Of a stretch of DNA of 64,000 nt, positions 47,901 through 59,685 are shown piece by piece (the first letter of the stretch is position 1; the number at the start of each line of letters is the position of its first letter). The stretch lies in the NCBI GenBank assembly GCA_900088475.1, contig FLMG01001436.1, forward strand, positions 47,721-111,720, read 5' to 3'. The stretch comes from Hyphochytrium catenoides (taxonomy: Eukaryota > Sar > Hyphochytriomycetes > Hyphochytriales > Hyphochytriaceae). Both the position numbers and the translations under genes were made by a program. Below the pieces are notes generated by a model. That model had not been told where the DNA came from and ran no database searches. It saw only the letters and a list, made by a program, of their open reading frames with translations.

Positions 47901-49039
47901 AGAGGACCTGTCCAGTTTAACCTTAAAGGCTCCTCTGTAGGACTATCGCCCTCCAATCCCTATTCCATTTGGCCTCTAGTCTGCTGGTCTCACTTGGTGT
48001 CTTAACTCTCTGACTCGGTCATGCCTTATCCACTCACTGCAGAATCAACCCAAGTCGGTCGGGGTAGTCAAGCCGCGCACTGCAGCTGAAGACTGGCTGG
48101 CTATGGGGTATGACCCTTGGTCAGCTGGCAAAGAGCCAATGCGCACAGAGTTCCTCACCTCTCTCCTCACTGTGGAGAGCACCATTTTCGCTCCTTCGGC
48201 AGGAGCCAACGCAGAAGCAGCGGAAGGAGTAGCTGTGGGAGCTACCGAAGGCGTGGCAGAGCAGAACGAAAAGATCACGCAGCAGAACAAGCAGGCAAAA
48301 GATTTGGAGACACTCTTCAGCCTTGCTAGGCATGGAAAGTATGAAGAGATTGAACAGGTAAATGGAGATCCTCCTCTCCCCCATCTTAGTCGTCTGTCTT
48401 CCCTGTCCCCCAGTGTTATACCCTTGCGATTATCTCTATACCAAGTCTAACACCCTCTGCAGATGCTGGATCATCCCGACGTTACCGTGTCCATCGACGC
48501 TAAGGACCCTGTCGGCAATACGCTGCTCTCTATAGCGACACAGAACGGCAACAAGCGCATTGTCAAGCTTTGCTTGCGAAAGGGCGCCAACATTAACACG
48601 CAAAATGTGAGACAGCCTCCTCTGTTTTGTCTTCTCTCACCATTCATCTTCAACAAGTCCTGGCCTGATATACTACATCCTTGCGTTCATCGGCCTTCAG
48701 TTTCGCGTGAAAAGTGTCACGCGCAGTGAAGTCGTAATCTGTGTACTCCTGGCTCCCTCAGCGTTAGCTATTCTAACTTCACCTCTTCCAATGTCGGTCA
48801 CTATTACCTCTGAATGTCTGTCTCTGGACCTCTCGATTTGGCGATTCCTAAAATATGCCTTCATTCCCCAATCTCTCCGCGCACTATAGCTCAATGGCCA
48901 GACCCCTCTCCATTTCGCCTTCGCTTATGGATTCGAGGAGCTTGCGCACTATCTGATGGAGAAGGGAGCTGATGATAGCATCACGAATGCCGAAGGTCTG
49001 ACATGCTATGAGGGGCTTACAAGAGAGAGTATAGAGTAG
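38942..49039 (+). CDS. Large IQ/WW/ankyrin-repeat protein
   Basis: A 10 kb gene of more than 20 exons, read from ATG 38942 to TAG 49037-49039. Early exons: 38942-39164, 39564-39710, 39868-39995, 40195-40329, 40431-40541, 40615-40800, 41067-41175, 41366-41463, 41567-41773, 41831-42344, 42698-42845, 43127-43187, 43403-43551, 43748-43826, 44061-44225, 44459-44593. The order between 44600 and 45520 is unclear because of the 45369-45419 gap. Domains in order: Pro/Ser-rich N-terminus; IQ motif AATKIGRVFRGHQGRKKANK; WW domain KEVWYYNIKSGESQWDLPE; charged region; Cys-rich CFACWSSNTKGCELH; a helical RRKYRAEELQELF segment; a second WW domain at 45842-46085 (VAYWYNRRTG, then ETFWERP); a long Ser/Pro/Glu-rich part; then ankyrin repeats (GNTLLSIATQNGNKRIVKLC, GQTPLHFAFAYGFEELAHYL). 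It resembles stramenopile IQ/ankyrin proteins from memory. Likely a cytoskeletal or ciliary scaffold; function unknown. Confidence 0.8.
44239..44284. repeat. (CT)n microsatellite in intron
   Basis: Nearly pure CT dinucleotides broken by single CTTT units, inside an intron of the large IQ/WW/ankyrin gene. The frames across it encode only Ser/Leu repeats. Confidence 0.85.
45369..45419. other. Assembly gap (51 N)
   Basis: A run of 51 unknown bases within the large IQ/WW/ankyrin gene. The exon structure around it cannot be completed from this sequence. Confidence 0.95.
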
Positions 49040-50789
49040 AGAGGCCCAAGCCCAGACCCTCCAGAACTTCCAACTAGGAAGTCCGTTGCTTAACTGTGAG
49101 ATCACCGTCAATCATTATCTAATCTATTTATTCTCGGCCGCATCAATGTGACCCGCGGCTAAACATACCGCCAGCAACAACATCAACTACTTTCCCTCGC
49201 TTCTTCCTCTAAGTCTCGCCACACCAAAAGACAGTACGCCAACCGCCATCTCCTTGATCTCCAGTGCACACCGATTGAGCTATCTAAAGCTCTGCACTTC
49301 CACTGCCGGTGCCCTGACCCTTGATACTTATAAGGCGTCAGACCGCCAAACGCCGCCGTGAGATCACATTGCTCAATGGCAAAATGAGGGAAAAGAGAAA
49401 TCTGAAGATCTGAAGGGCCCTCTGGCGCAACAAAGATCACAGCCTTGTTCATTTCGGTCTTTCTTCTGCTTTGACATTCGGATGCCATTTGCATGCCGAT
49501 CGGAGATATAACTAAGCTTTTGTTCACAATGCCCTCCGTTGGTTTCAGTTCTTGATCGGCCTTATTGACGGGGCCACATGCTATATAAGTATATGCATTT
49601 GTGTTAAATGTGGAGTGTTTTGGCTAGCATACTATGGTCGAAGGAGGAAAGTGAAGGTTGCACAAATGAAGATTTTGCTGGGTTTAGACTTACCTCACTT
49701 CGCTGTCTAACCCACAGTGGCTCTATGGAAGTTGCTAATACTAAGGAGCACCAACATCAGGCATTAGACGCATCCTTTCCTCAGACCCACAACACTCTCT
49801 TGACCCATTGTGTTAGACACCTAATATTCTGGAATGTGATTGATGCAGATTCAGAATAGGGGCGAAGCTAACAGTACGATTGTACATATGTTAAAGAAAG
49901 ACAAGGAGAGACAGAGTGAGAGGAGTGAGAGAGATAAAGGAGTTCTGTCTTGTCCGGGAGGACATGTGAGGAGACAGAGTAAGGACGAGATGGCACAAGA
50001 AAAGGGAAGCAGAGGAAGCTTGAGTCACCTGGACAGGGAACACAAGAGAGAGAGAGAGACAGTGAGAGACAGAGAAAGAGAAATGGGGAGGAAGAGGGAG
50101 AGAGAGAGAGAAAGAGGGAGAGAGAGAGAGAAAGAGGCAGAGAGAGGGAGAGAGAAAGAGAAGAGAAAGAGAGACAGAGAGCGAGAGAGAGAGAGAGAAA
50201 GAAGAGAGACGAGAGGGGGCAAGAATGGGAGAGAGAGAATGCAACTGATGCCTTGATGTTGTTGAGAACGCAGTGTCAGAGGAACACTCAAGGCCGTTTG
50301 CTGCTGTGCTGCTGGTGGTCAAGCCAGACAAAGCGGCAGGAGTTATCGACCTCTCTCTGTTCCTCCTCCTCCTTCCTCCTCGTCCTCGCACTTGATACGA
50401 GAGCTCGTCTCCTATCGCAGTCTCTCCTCCCCAACGCGGCCTTCCCCTTTCTCTCACTTCCCCGTACCGTCCTCCCTCATCGCTGGCAGTATTGGTCTCT
50501 GTCCCTCTCTTCTCCGTGGTCTGCCTCTCTTGCGACGCATCGCATGGTAGAAGAGTAAAAGAGGGACCTTGACGGCGGGATATACTGGTTCTCTCCCACT
50601 GACTACCTGGCGAGACAGCATCGCGGTTCAGCTACCTTTCCCTCGTTCAAGCGCCGTTGCTCAGCGCATGGCGCAGACCCAAGTCGACAGCTGTCGTTTT
50701 CTCTCTCTCTCTTGCTTTCTTTTTATCTCTTTCATTCACGGTCTTCTCTCTGACGCTTTACTGAGAAGCAATAGTTAGGATAGACCAGA
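49040..50789. other. Intergenic region with purine-rich repeats
   Basis: About 1.75 kb between the IQ/WW/ankyrin gene and the TRPC4AP gene. A minus frame at 49183-49527 starts at GTG and has no recognised domain. From about 49895 to 50240 the sequence is a purine-rich repeat, listed separately, followed by a pyrimidine-rich region. The TRPC4AP promoter must lie in the right half. Confidence 0.4.
49895..50240. repeat. Degenerate (GA)n/(GAGAGG)n purine tract
   Basis: A long run of GAGA with GGGA and AAGA variants on the plus strand. Both strands give long open frames of Arg/Glu/Lys or Ser/Leu repeats, typical of simple sequence rather than genes. It is the second large GA tract in the window after 22368-22590. 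Confidence 0.88.
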
Positions 50790-53700
50790 ATGAGGGTTAT
50801 TGTCGGAGGCAGGCTCCTGTCAGAGCATCATAGAGCGCAACCAGACGTGGCTCCCATGCCAAGCATGAGGTGAGACAAAGAATAGAATTTCCAGAATCAT
50901 TGAGAAGTAAAGCTCACGTGTTCACTCACGCTTCGCTGTGCTCTCTCTCTCTCTTCTCCCTCTTTCTCTGTATTGTATCTATCTGTCTCTCTCGGTCTCT
51001 CCTTCCTTCTCTTTCTCCTCCCCTCCTCTTCTCCCTCTGGCGCTCGTCGTCCGCGTCCCGCAACGGTACCTATCAGTAAGAAGCGGGCATCTAGGTCTCC
51101 TGCTGTGAACCTGGCACAGCTTTACCATCAGAGCCAACGGACAGGAAGAGGCGTGAAGTCAGTACAAACGGTCAGGCCCTTGCTGATCCTAGTGCATCTC
51201 GTCTAGATCTCCTTTTGCTGACTGTAAAGCATCATCGTGTCACCACTCCTATGTCTTCTTCATCGTCAATTATCATCATCTGTCCTCAGGCTCTCTCTCC
51301 GTCGTCCGTAGAATATATCCCGCTGCCAAACGCAGTGTCTCAGTCTCAGCATTATTCTGCTGTCTCTTCCACATTGCCTTTGGCCCGTATTGACTTCTGT
51401 CGCTTCTCGCCCTTGTGCGTTCAGCTTCCAAGACTGTTCCGCAAGAGCTTAAGTCAGAAACATGGTGGGCTGGTGGAGCGGGTGGTGAAGCTGGAAAAGG
51501 ACTTCTGTGAGAACGATATGGTTGAGTTCAAGAAGGATCTATTGGAAATTGGGGCCATACTCGCAGAGGTAGATCGCGCACTTTTTGAGGCTCACTTGCC
51601 AAAGTAGAGAGAGCGTAGAGATTTGACGGCTAGATAGAGACTCAATAGATATGGAGAGGTGGCGAAAAGCAGGAGAGCTTTGTGGTATGCTGATGAACTA
51701 TTCTTCCTACACTTCTAGCCAAGCAATGTTGCCAAGCATGAGGAGAGGGAGCTCTTCATCGCTATTGGGGGGCCTGAGATCCTCATCCGCATGCTCCTGG
51801 CCAAAGGAGCTTCAGAAGATGGTGACGCAAGGACCTATATCCCTAGAGGAAAGGGGAAAAAACTAAGCAAGGCAGAGGAAAAGAAGCTCCTAATCGAGAC
51901 GCTGGTAAGACTAAGCTGCAGGAAGGTGTTAGATCAGAGGAAAAGAATGAACAGACAACCGGGAGAGGTTGGACCGCTAGTGAAGTGTCCAAGTCTGGTA
52001 TCACCCTTCACTGTCTACCGGCTTGCGCTCTCTGGGCTGACGACTGTTTCTCATCCTGCATCGGTCTCATAGAATATTCTGCGAGAGCTAAGCTTCGCGT
52101 TTATGAGTTTGACACAGCGGATATGCGTGCACGACGACCTCATCGTTTATCTCTTTTCGCTCTTGGGCGAGGGAAACTACTTTGACTACGCAGGTATGCA
52201 TTCTGAAGGGAATCGGGGTTTCTTAGAGGGTACGGTTGGGAACTGTGGGCGTTCGATCGATCGAGAGTAAGAGAAGCGGAGAGGATAGAGAGAGAAGGAA
52301 CCGACGAGCATGAAGTTTGAGGAATCACCTAGAAGATAGGGAAGTTGAGGATCTGCTATTATCATCTGACCCTTTCCCTTCCGCCAGCCGGGTTAGTTGA
52401 GGAGATGCTAGCAGTGAGGGAGGAGAGCTTCAACCTTGCTCTCGTTCCCCGGTTCCACGAGCTGCTGCGCGGGTTTTCCTCGCGACAATTTTCCTTTTTC
52501 TGTCGCATTCTCGCACTCGTAGTGTTTGAACCTGAAGACCGGCAGTTGATGGAGACCTCGAAAGTGCTGAAATCTGTAGAGCTACTGAAGCTCAGGCGTA
52601 ACAGGATGATCCGGCCAGAGAATGTCATAGACAGAAATCATGCGATTGTTTTGGGTAAGAGAAGACTAAGCAGGCATTTCCTTGTGCTTGTTAAAGTGAA
52701 TCATTTCCAGTGCTATTTTCTCAACTCCCGCGGCGCAAGGTTCTCCGATTACGGAGCCATGAAAGGTGTATTGCCTGCTAAGCTGATGAAGCTCACTCTA
52801 TGCTGTTTTCTCCTACGACGCTCTAGCGGTCGTAGAGCGGTCACCTTCATACTACTGGCCTCCAACTCCTTGTAACTTAACTCCGGATGTGGCCGCCTGT
52901 TTATCTTTCTCTCGTCTTCTTTCGTTCCTTGCCACTCCTTTAGGTCTCCCGGAGCTTATCCCTCGGCTGGTGAAGCTCATACAAGTCCAAAATGCCACTC
53001 CGCCCAGTGAGAACATTCCGGACCAACTACAAGCGAATCTAGAGATTCTTCTCTTCCTCGGAATGAACGAAGAGAATGATTGGGACTACTTGCCAATAGA
53101 GCCGGTAGACAGAACGCAGGAGCGAGAAGCAGAAGGAGAAAGGTCAGGACAGGCAGCTGGGATGGGTTCAGGTGCCGGAGCAGGATTATGGGCGGGTATT
53201 GGTACCACAGCCACTGCTGCTGCGTCAACAGCGGCAATGTTGGCAGAGTTCATGCTGCCTCCTCTTTCTCCCTGGAACGCTTCCAGAAACCCTCCCAACA
53301 ACCAGCAGGACGGGAGTCAGGTGGGAGCTGGCGTGAGAGGAGGCGCAGCCGCCGCTGGACTAGGAGCAGCGGGTCATACGCCAATGAATGCGACACCACG
53401 GGGACTACAGAGCGGACCAACCGCTTTGGCAGGAGGTAAGAAGTGGGCACTCTCTCGGCTATTTTAGGAGGCTACTTCGTCTGCGGGAGAAAGGAATCAA
53501 CTAGCTTGTGTAGTGGAGCGTTGAAGTACAGACAAGGCCAAAAGCAAGGGCAAAGCAAAAGTGGAAGAGGAATGAAGATTGGAGTAGATCAAGATTGAGT
53601 AGAGCCTAATCGGCCCCGGGTTGGCCTGAAAGTGTCTTAGGGGCTCATCGGCCATGCCGCCTGCTGACTGGCTCTTTAGTTGGTCGTGAAACAGGCAATC

Positions 53701-56415
53701 AAGGCTCTAGAGGGAATAGGTTCTTTCAGATGTTCGACATGCACCGCCAGATGAAAGCATTAGCTCTAGCGCCACATCAGGTCAGCTCTATAGTCTGAGC
53801 CTTACATTGCCGTATCTCGCTGCTATCAATGGTTGCGATACTTATGTATGTGGCGCTGTCCCAACTTCCCTCTTTGACTTTCAGGTGGAGGTGCTGTTCG
53901 TCCTATGCACACTGCTTGGCGGAAAGAGGAAGGCAGATGTCCAGGACTCACTTGCTTCTCTCGGGTTTATTGATGTACTTTCGGTCATGTTTGACCGCCT
54001 GAACTGGAACCAGCCACCCAGGCCTAATCCAGCGCATCTTGAGCGCCTTCATGGACCAGGGTGAGGTGTCAATTCTCTCTTTCTTCTTGTTGGTCATGTC
54101 TCTCTGCGATCCAGTTCTGCCCTGTTTGGTCATGAGACGTCTTCTGCGCATCGGTGGCTCGTCTCCCTGCCGCTTCCCTAGTCTCAGTCTAACGTCTCCG
54201 TTCGGTCTATCTGGACTAATCGTTATTGCATTCGCTCTTGCTTGTTATCCTCAGGTGCGACTGCAACTCCGAGTCCGCTATTCGGGTACAATTCCTTCGT
54301 TTGGTGCACAACTATTGCGACAGAGACTGTGATCCAGCGAGGGCGCCCTCCGAGATGCTTTCAAAAGAAGAAAGAGCGCTAGCGAACTGTAAGTGTGGGA
54401 TTGATCTTCTAGTGTCAAAGAATCAGGGACGAGAAGAGCGGAAACCAAGGTCATATCATGGGACATCTTTCTTCATGATCTACAGGAGATTGTAGCACTA
54501 TGCAAAGAGAGAGAAGGAGCGAGAGGGAGACAAGAGAGCGAGAGAAAAGGAGGAGAAGAGAGGAGACAGAGAGAGAGGACGAGAGAAGTCAGTCCCTAGA
54601 AAGGATTCTTCCGTCGCCGGGGGCCTCGATCTCCTCCACCAAACGTAACCCTTCGCGCAATTAATCGCTGCCTTTCCATGATCCGTTGCTGCAGCTGGGG
54701 CTGTCACCTACCCTCCAGATCTGCAAGCCCCAACTCGAGGGCTGCTGGTCAAGATCATCGCGGTACTCATGAAAGAGCCACATGATTCCACCTACAGGTT
54801 CTGGCTGGCATCCTGCATAGAAACCTTCTTGCGGGGAGCAAGTAAGTAATATTCTTGAGAGGGAGGGTCTAGCCATTTTCCAAGAGACCATTCTGCTCAT
54901 TGTTTCTCTTTCTAGTGGCATAGACTGTCCGCCCTCTTGTGTCCTCTAGTGGCATGGTGAATGTTTTGACGGAACGAAACTACTAGTCTGCTCTTGGAAC
55001 ATTCACCTTGGCTGAGTGTACGGTCCTTTGTCCGTCGCCGTTTGAAGTCAAGTCCTGCTCTATACTATACTGATCATAACGTTTCTTCCGATGTAGGCAA
55101 GAATGAGCAGGTATTTGTGGCCCGAACGGGTCTTCTTCGGCATCTGGTGGACGAGGTGCTGGCAGAGGGCTTCAGATGTGCCGGATGCCTCCAGACGGGC
55201 TTTGATCTGCTCGGCGAGCTTATCAAGGGCAACAAAGACGTGCTAAGAGAGTTTGGCGCTTTGCTCCAAGGACCAAAGCTCAACAGGCTAATGCGTATCC
55301 TTCCCTCACAAATACTGGCTCAAAAACTGTCATCTCCGTACAACTCCCATTGACTCCTGGACCAGTCTTTCACCTTTCTCAAAAATCTGAGGACGCGTTT
55401 ATCATCACTACTTGGCTGAGCGTTTTAATTCCCACTCTGGCCTTTGATTTTGACCTTATTGATTATCTGGCGCCATTGCTGTCAGCGTTGTCCTTAACCT
55501 CGGTGTAGAGGTGGTGGTGTCACACCTTGTCGATTCAAATGTATTTATTAGGGCTATGCTACTCTCCTTGGAGAAGCTTCGGGGTCCAGCCAGCCCCAAG
55601 GACTTTGTCCCAGATAGTGTTAGCGAGCCTTTCAGGTAGGAGTCCTCGCAACAATTAACTTCAATGTTGCGTCCTGATCAAGCTTGATGGTGTCAGCCCT
55701 CATAACCCGGACCATCCGATCTAATCTAATGTCTGACAAATCTGACTTCATGTGCCTCTGTGACGGCCCTTCGTCCGCGGATACGCTAATCCTTGTGTGC
55801 TAAGCTCAACTTCACCTCTTGACTGAACCTCCTCCTAAATTGAACTCCTTCCCAGGTTTGACTTCGAGGATATCTTCGAGTTCTTCACTTACAGCAAGGT
55901 TCGCCTTCTGCGGGACCTGATGACGGTCGTCTCAGTTAGTGAGGTGAACCATGAGAATATTTGCTGCCTCAACACGGCAGTGGTTATCTTTGTCTTTGCG
56001 CACAGGCAAGGCATGGTAGCATCGATTGTTCAGGTACGGACAACCGTCAATGTGCAGTCAGACACAAGGCTATTTCACCAAGGCGTAGTGAATGGAAAGG
56101 GCAGTCAAGACTAAGTCTGACACCTGCTAAAAATCTAATCATGTCTACTCTCTTTTGAAGGCTCTGAAGCAGTACGAGGCAGAAGGAAATGGCAAAGTAG
56201 CGACTAGGAGAAACTTCAGAGAACTTCTCTGGTTTTGGCGCGAGTACTATTCCCGTGGGAGAGACCGCCTAAGCTTAGAGTGTTCCTCCGGTGTCCGGTT
56301 TTCTGAGTGGCAGGCTGCGGTGGAACTGCTTTGTGCGGATGATGGAAGCCCAACAGCACTGCTCGCTGAGCCCCTGCGATTAGAGTTTGGCAAGCTGTGC
56401 AAACAGTCAATGTGA
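50790..56415 (+). CDS. TRPC4AP/TRUSS-like protein
   Basis: Fifteen exons join in phase from ATG 50790 to TGA 56413-56415: 50790-50869, 51077-51170, 51425-51568, 51719-51904, 52073-52193, 52388-52654, 52944-53435, 53680-53780, 53885-54060, 54255-54388, 54695-54841, 55097-55294, 55509-55635, 55856-56033 and 56161-56415, about 899 residues. TRPC4AP hallmarks throughout: QRTGRGVKSVQT near the N-terminus, FSSRQFSFFCRILALVVFE, VEVLFVLCTLLGGKRKADVQ, CDCNSESAIRVQFLRLVH, PTRGLLVKIIAVLMKEPHDS, TGLLRHLVDEVLAEGF, ENICCLNTAVVIFVF and RRNFRELLWFWREYY. A Gly/Ala-rich insert at about residues 325-455, absent from the animal protein as I recall it, makes it longer. In animals TRPC4AP binds TNF receptor 1 and is a substrate receptor of the DDB1-CUL4 ubiquitin ligase. 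The role in this organism is inferred. Confidence 0.92.
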
Positions 56416-56880
56416 TGTAGTCTATTGGCGCTGATAGCGACACTATTTGGGGCAGTTTGGAACGAAGACTTAGTGCAAGAATCTGTCAAACGAGCCTATT
56501 GAGAATTGGCTAATAATCTTATTACTTTCTGCTTGAGTGTCATTGTCTCCAAGACAAACTGGCAGGGAAAGCGAGGCCCCGTGGGGAGAGAATGCCACTT
56601 TTTGGCTATATCCTCTCCACTTGCTGTACTGTTGATGCAGTAGCACTGTTTCTATCACTCATCAACACCTCTGTGATTGGAGGCTACCATCCTGACGCAG
56701 GCAGCAGCCTGGACTACCAACCAGATGTGGCAATGCAATACCTAAGCAACTAAGCAGAATATTGACCATAAGCACCAGTCTGACTCATGAGGCAGAGGAA
56801 CATAAGGTGGGAGGGTAATGAGGAAGCAGGGCAACAACGACCCTATTCAATAAATAATAGACAGTGGAGGTCACCCGCTG
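56416..56880. other. Spacer between convergent genes
   Basis: About 460 bp separating the TRPC4AP-like stop and the transporter stop. No coding frame with a recognised domain was seen. It should hold both 3' ends. Confidence 0.4.
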
Positions 56881-59685
56881 CTAGATGAGTCCAACTTCAA
56901 CGGCAAAGACCAGGTCATAGATCATGGCAAAGAAGAAGAACAGAGCCACCAAGGGCCAGGTGCAAGCGACCCATCCGGGAACTCTCATCCTGATGTTTCG
57001 TCCATCGTAGCGTGAGATAGCAAAGATGACGGCCACAAAGAAGCCTGACTCCATGTTAAGTGCCAGAGATGTGAAAACCTCTAGCACCACAAGGAATCCT
57101 GTTGGGTTCATTGATGCAACCACCAGGACCAGCCCGAAGGACACGAAGTACATCACTCCTTGTAAAACTCTAGGAGAATGGCGAGAAAGGATATTGTAAG
57201 GGTGACAGATCCCACGCCAACGAGGATCGACAGTGAAGGCAAATAACGAGGGTACACAGGATGCTTGACAAGGGAGCAGATCCACGAGGTAACAGCTAGT
57301 GGCGCCCGATTTACAGAGGTACAGATGAAGGGGTCACGAAACGCCAAAATCAATGACTCTACCTGGTGCCTCGTAAACACTGAAAGAAATTGCCAGCCCC
57401 TAGACAGATGTTGACAGTCTGACTCCACAACCCTCCAGGGCCGGCAAGGCTTTTGATGAGACCGTCCACCATATGCTTCAGTCCGGAGCCCATGGTCAGA
57501 TAGCTCACGGTAATTGATACGGCGATGAAGGTATCCACAATCTGAGACATCCACTTGAGGCCCGGAAAGTCTCTATTGATGATGTTTAGGATCGGCACCG
57601 TACTGATCTGCCCAGCTTTGTGAGCAGCAAGGAGGGTTACGGCCTCATTACCAGCTGTAACAGTCACTCATTAGTCTTAACCTGTCACGCTGTAAACCAC
57701 TCTTGAGAAAGCAGAACATGAGATTCAACGATACGGAAAAGTTGGGAAGAAGTAAAACGCAGCTCTGCGATGTGCCATTCAAAAGGACCTGATTCGTAGC
57801 TAGAGAGGTCAATACGACGCAGAGAATGGACAGCAGACAAGAAAGTGAGATACACTACCAGCTTTTGACCCTCCCTCCGCCTCCTGGGGCACAATCTGAA
57901 GCACGAAGTAGGCCCAAAATAGATTGAGAATCCAACACGTAAGAATTCCATAGCACACAGCATTCCGAAAGCCCGCCAGATCAGTGTTCGGTACTGTTCC
58001 ATATAGCACAGGCATAATATTAACAATTCCGCCAAGTGCCACCGTTCCCATCAAAAAAGGTTCTCCCGCGTGTCCCCAGGAACTGGAGTGCTCCACATCC
58101 AGATGCCCAGCCAAATAGCCTGAGCCGCCCACGAGGACGAGCAGTAGTGCCACCTTTAGCACCGTGGCATATGAAATGGCGTTGCTGACCAATTCGTAAA
58201 GAAAGATCACCACGAGCGTGAAGCTAATGATGAAAGGAGCTATCATCACAGTATGATCCACGCCTAAGAGATGGCCAAAGGCTGTAGATCCCGCAAGACC
58301 GTAGCTGACAAGGACGGACATGAAATGCACAATCACAGCTACGTCAAAGACAAACGCAGCCCAAGACTTTAGGTATAAACTGCTGAGACGGTGAAGGCTT
58401 GGACCCTCGGCTAGGCCGGAGTTGGCTGAGCTGCCCTGCCTTGCGACTGCGTGAGGTGTAGAGGAGATAGAACCACAATGTCAGACCACATTAATGCTTG
58501 ACAAGTCGTCGGGAGACTCGCTAAGTGTTAGCGTACCGGCAGCGCGTCCAATCTCTTTGCTGCTTGGACTCTTCCTAGCGAAGAAAGCAAGGAACCGAGG
58601 CATCCCCCTGACCATCTTGGAGCCATCGGGTGCGGAATACGGTTCAGCAGACGCCTTCTGTACCTTCCGTGGCTGAACTTCAGGGGACTAAAGACAACAG
58701 ACATCATTGAGGATCCAAGCTAAGAACCAAAGGGCTAATGCCGAGACACATACGAGCCCAGGAATGAATGAACGGGGAACAAAAACTCTCAATACTCACT
58801 GCGAATTGCAAGGCCTCATAGTCAGAGCTCTCGTCACCCTTCTGAAGCAACTCCACCATGTAGATGACCGTAAGGATCTGCAAAGAGTAACCGTTGACCC
58901 GTAAGTGCCAACTCCCATCTATGCTATTTTCGTACTCTTACCTGCATGACGAAAGTCATTGAAAATCCTGCACAAAAGGGCGTAAAACCGCTCTGATAAA
59001 GAGACACAGGAAGCCCCAAGATGCCTATGAAGAAGAAATCTGGTTGGTTAACTTAACCTGACTTCAAGATGCCAAAGATGCAAGAATATGAACAGTCTTG
59101 GGGGCACAACGTGGCTACCATGGCGATTCGATAGAATGGTGGTCAAAGAGGATCATAAGCTAGAGCCTATCAGCTTCCCCAACCATACCTGTTCCTAACG
59201 TGGCTGCAATGGAGACAAAGTAGACGTAGAAAAGAATCCGAAGCTTCGGGCCACAAAGCCCCCGACCAGGGGCACCTGTTCGGTCACCCTGACGTTCACC
59301 TAACCATGAAGTGAAGATCAGCATTCTATAGACTAGTGTCTAGTGGTACTATACGGCCACTATCTATCTCCTTACTTGAGCTCCGCCTAAGCAGATCTTG
59401 GTCCCTTTGGCTCCCCTGAGCCACAATAGGGCTAAGGGTGCGCTTAGGGGTAGCTCTTTTCTTCACGTCCTGCGTTGGCGACAACGGTATGTCCGCTAAA
59501 GCGATCGGAGAGGTATGACTGCTCAGCTTCCCATAAGCCGAAAGATGTTCTGCTTGAGGTATAGAAATATCCAGAGTCGATGCATCAACAACATTCTCCC
59601 CTGAGCCATCTTCTAGGGAAGAGGTCTCTGTGTCTTTGCCTAGTCTTTCTCCACCAGCTGCTTTATCGCTAGTAGTACTGATCAT
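56881..59685 (-). CDS. AAAP-type amino acid transporter
   Basis: A multi-exon minus-strand gene from ATG 59685 to the stop at about 56883. Exons resolved in phase are 59685-59355, 59299-59189, 59024-58942 and 58877-58800, followed by one from 58687. Coding then continues to about 57850, 57660-57360 and the C-terminal pieces to 56881. The first 110 residues are Ser/Thr/Asp-rich and probably cytosolic. The membrane part opens with RILFYVYFVSIAATLGTGIL, the glycine-rich start of TM1 in AAAP/APC transporters, then GLPVSLYQSGFTPFCAG. Around ten further hydrophobic segments include DVAVIVHFMSVLVSYG, HTVMIAPFIISFTLVVIFLY, MSQIVDTFIAVSITVSYLT and YLPSLSILVGVGSVTLTISF. This fits the AAAP superfamily (SLC32/36/38 type). 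Substrate and compartment cannot be assigned. A basic/Ser-rich cytosolic loop lies near 58690-58530. Confidence 0.82.

Noticed and set aside
49840-50457. Long Arg/Glu-rich (plus) and Ser/Leu-rich (minus) frames
   Set aside because: Low-complexity translation of a degenerate GA repeat, not a gene.
50790-56415. Initial idea that this gene is an IP3/ryanodine receptor fragment
   Set aside because: The helical repeats superficially resemble RIH domains, but successive segments match TRPC4AP in order and no channel segment is present.
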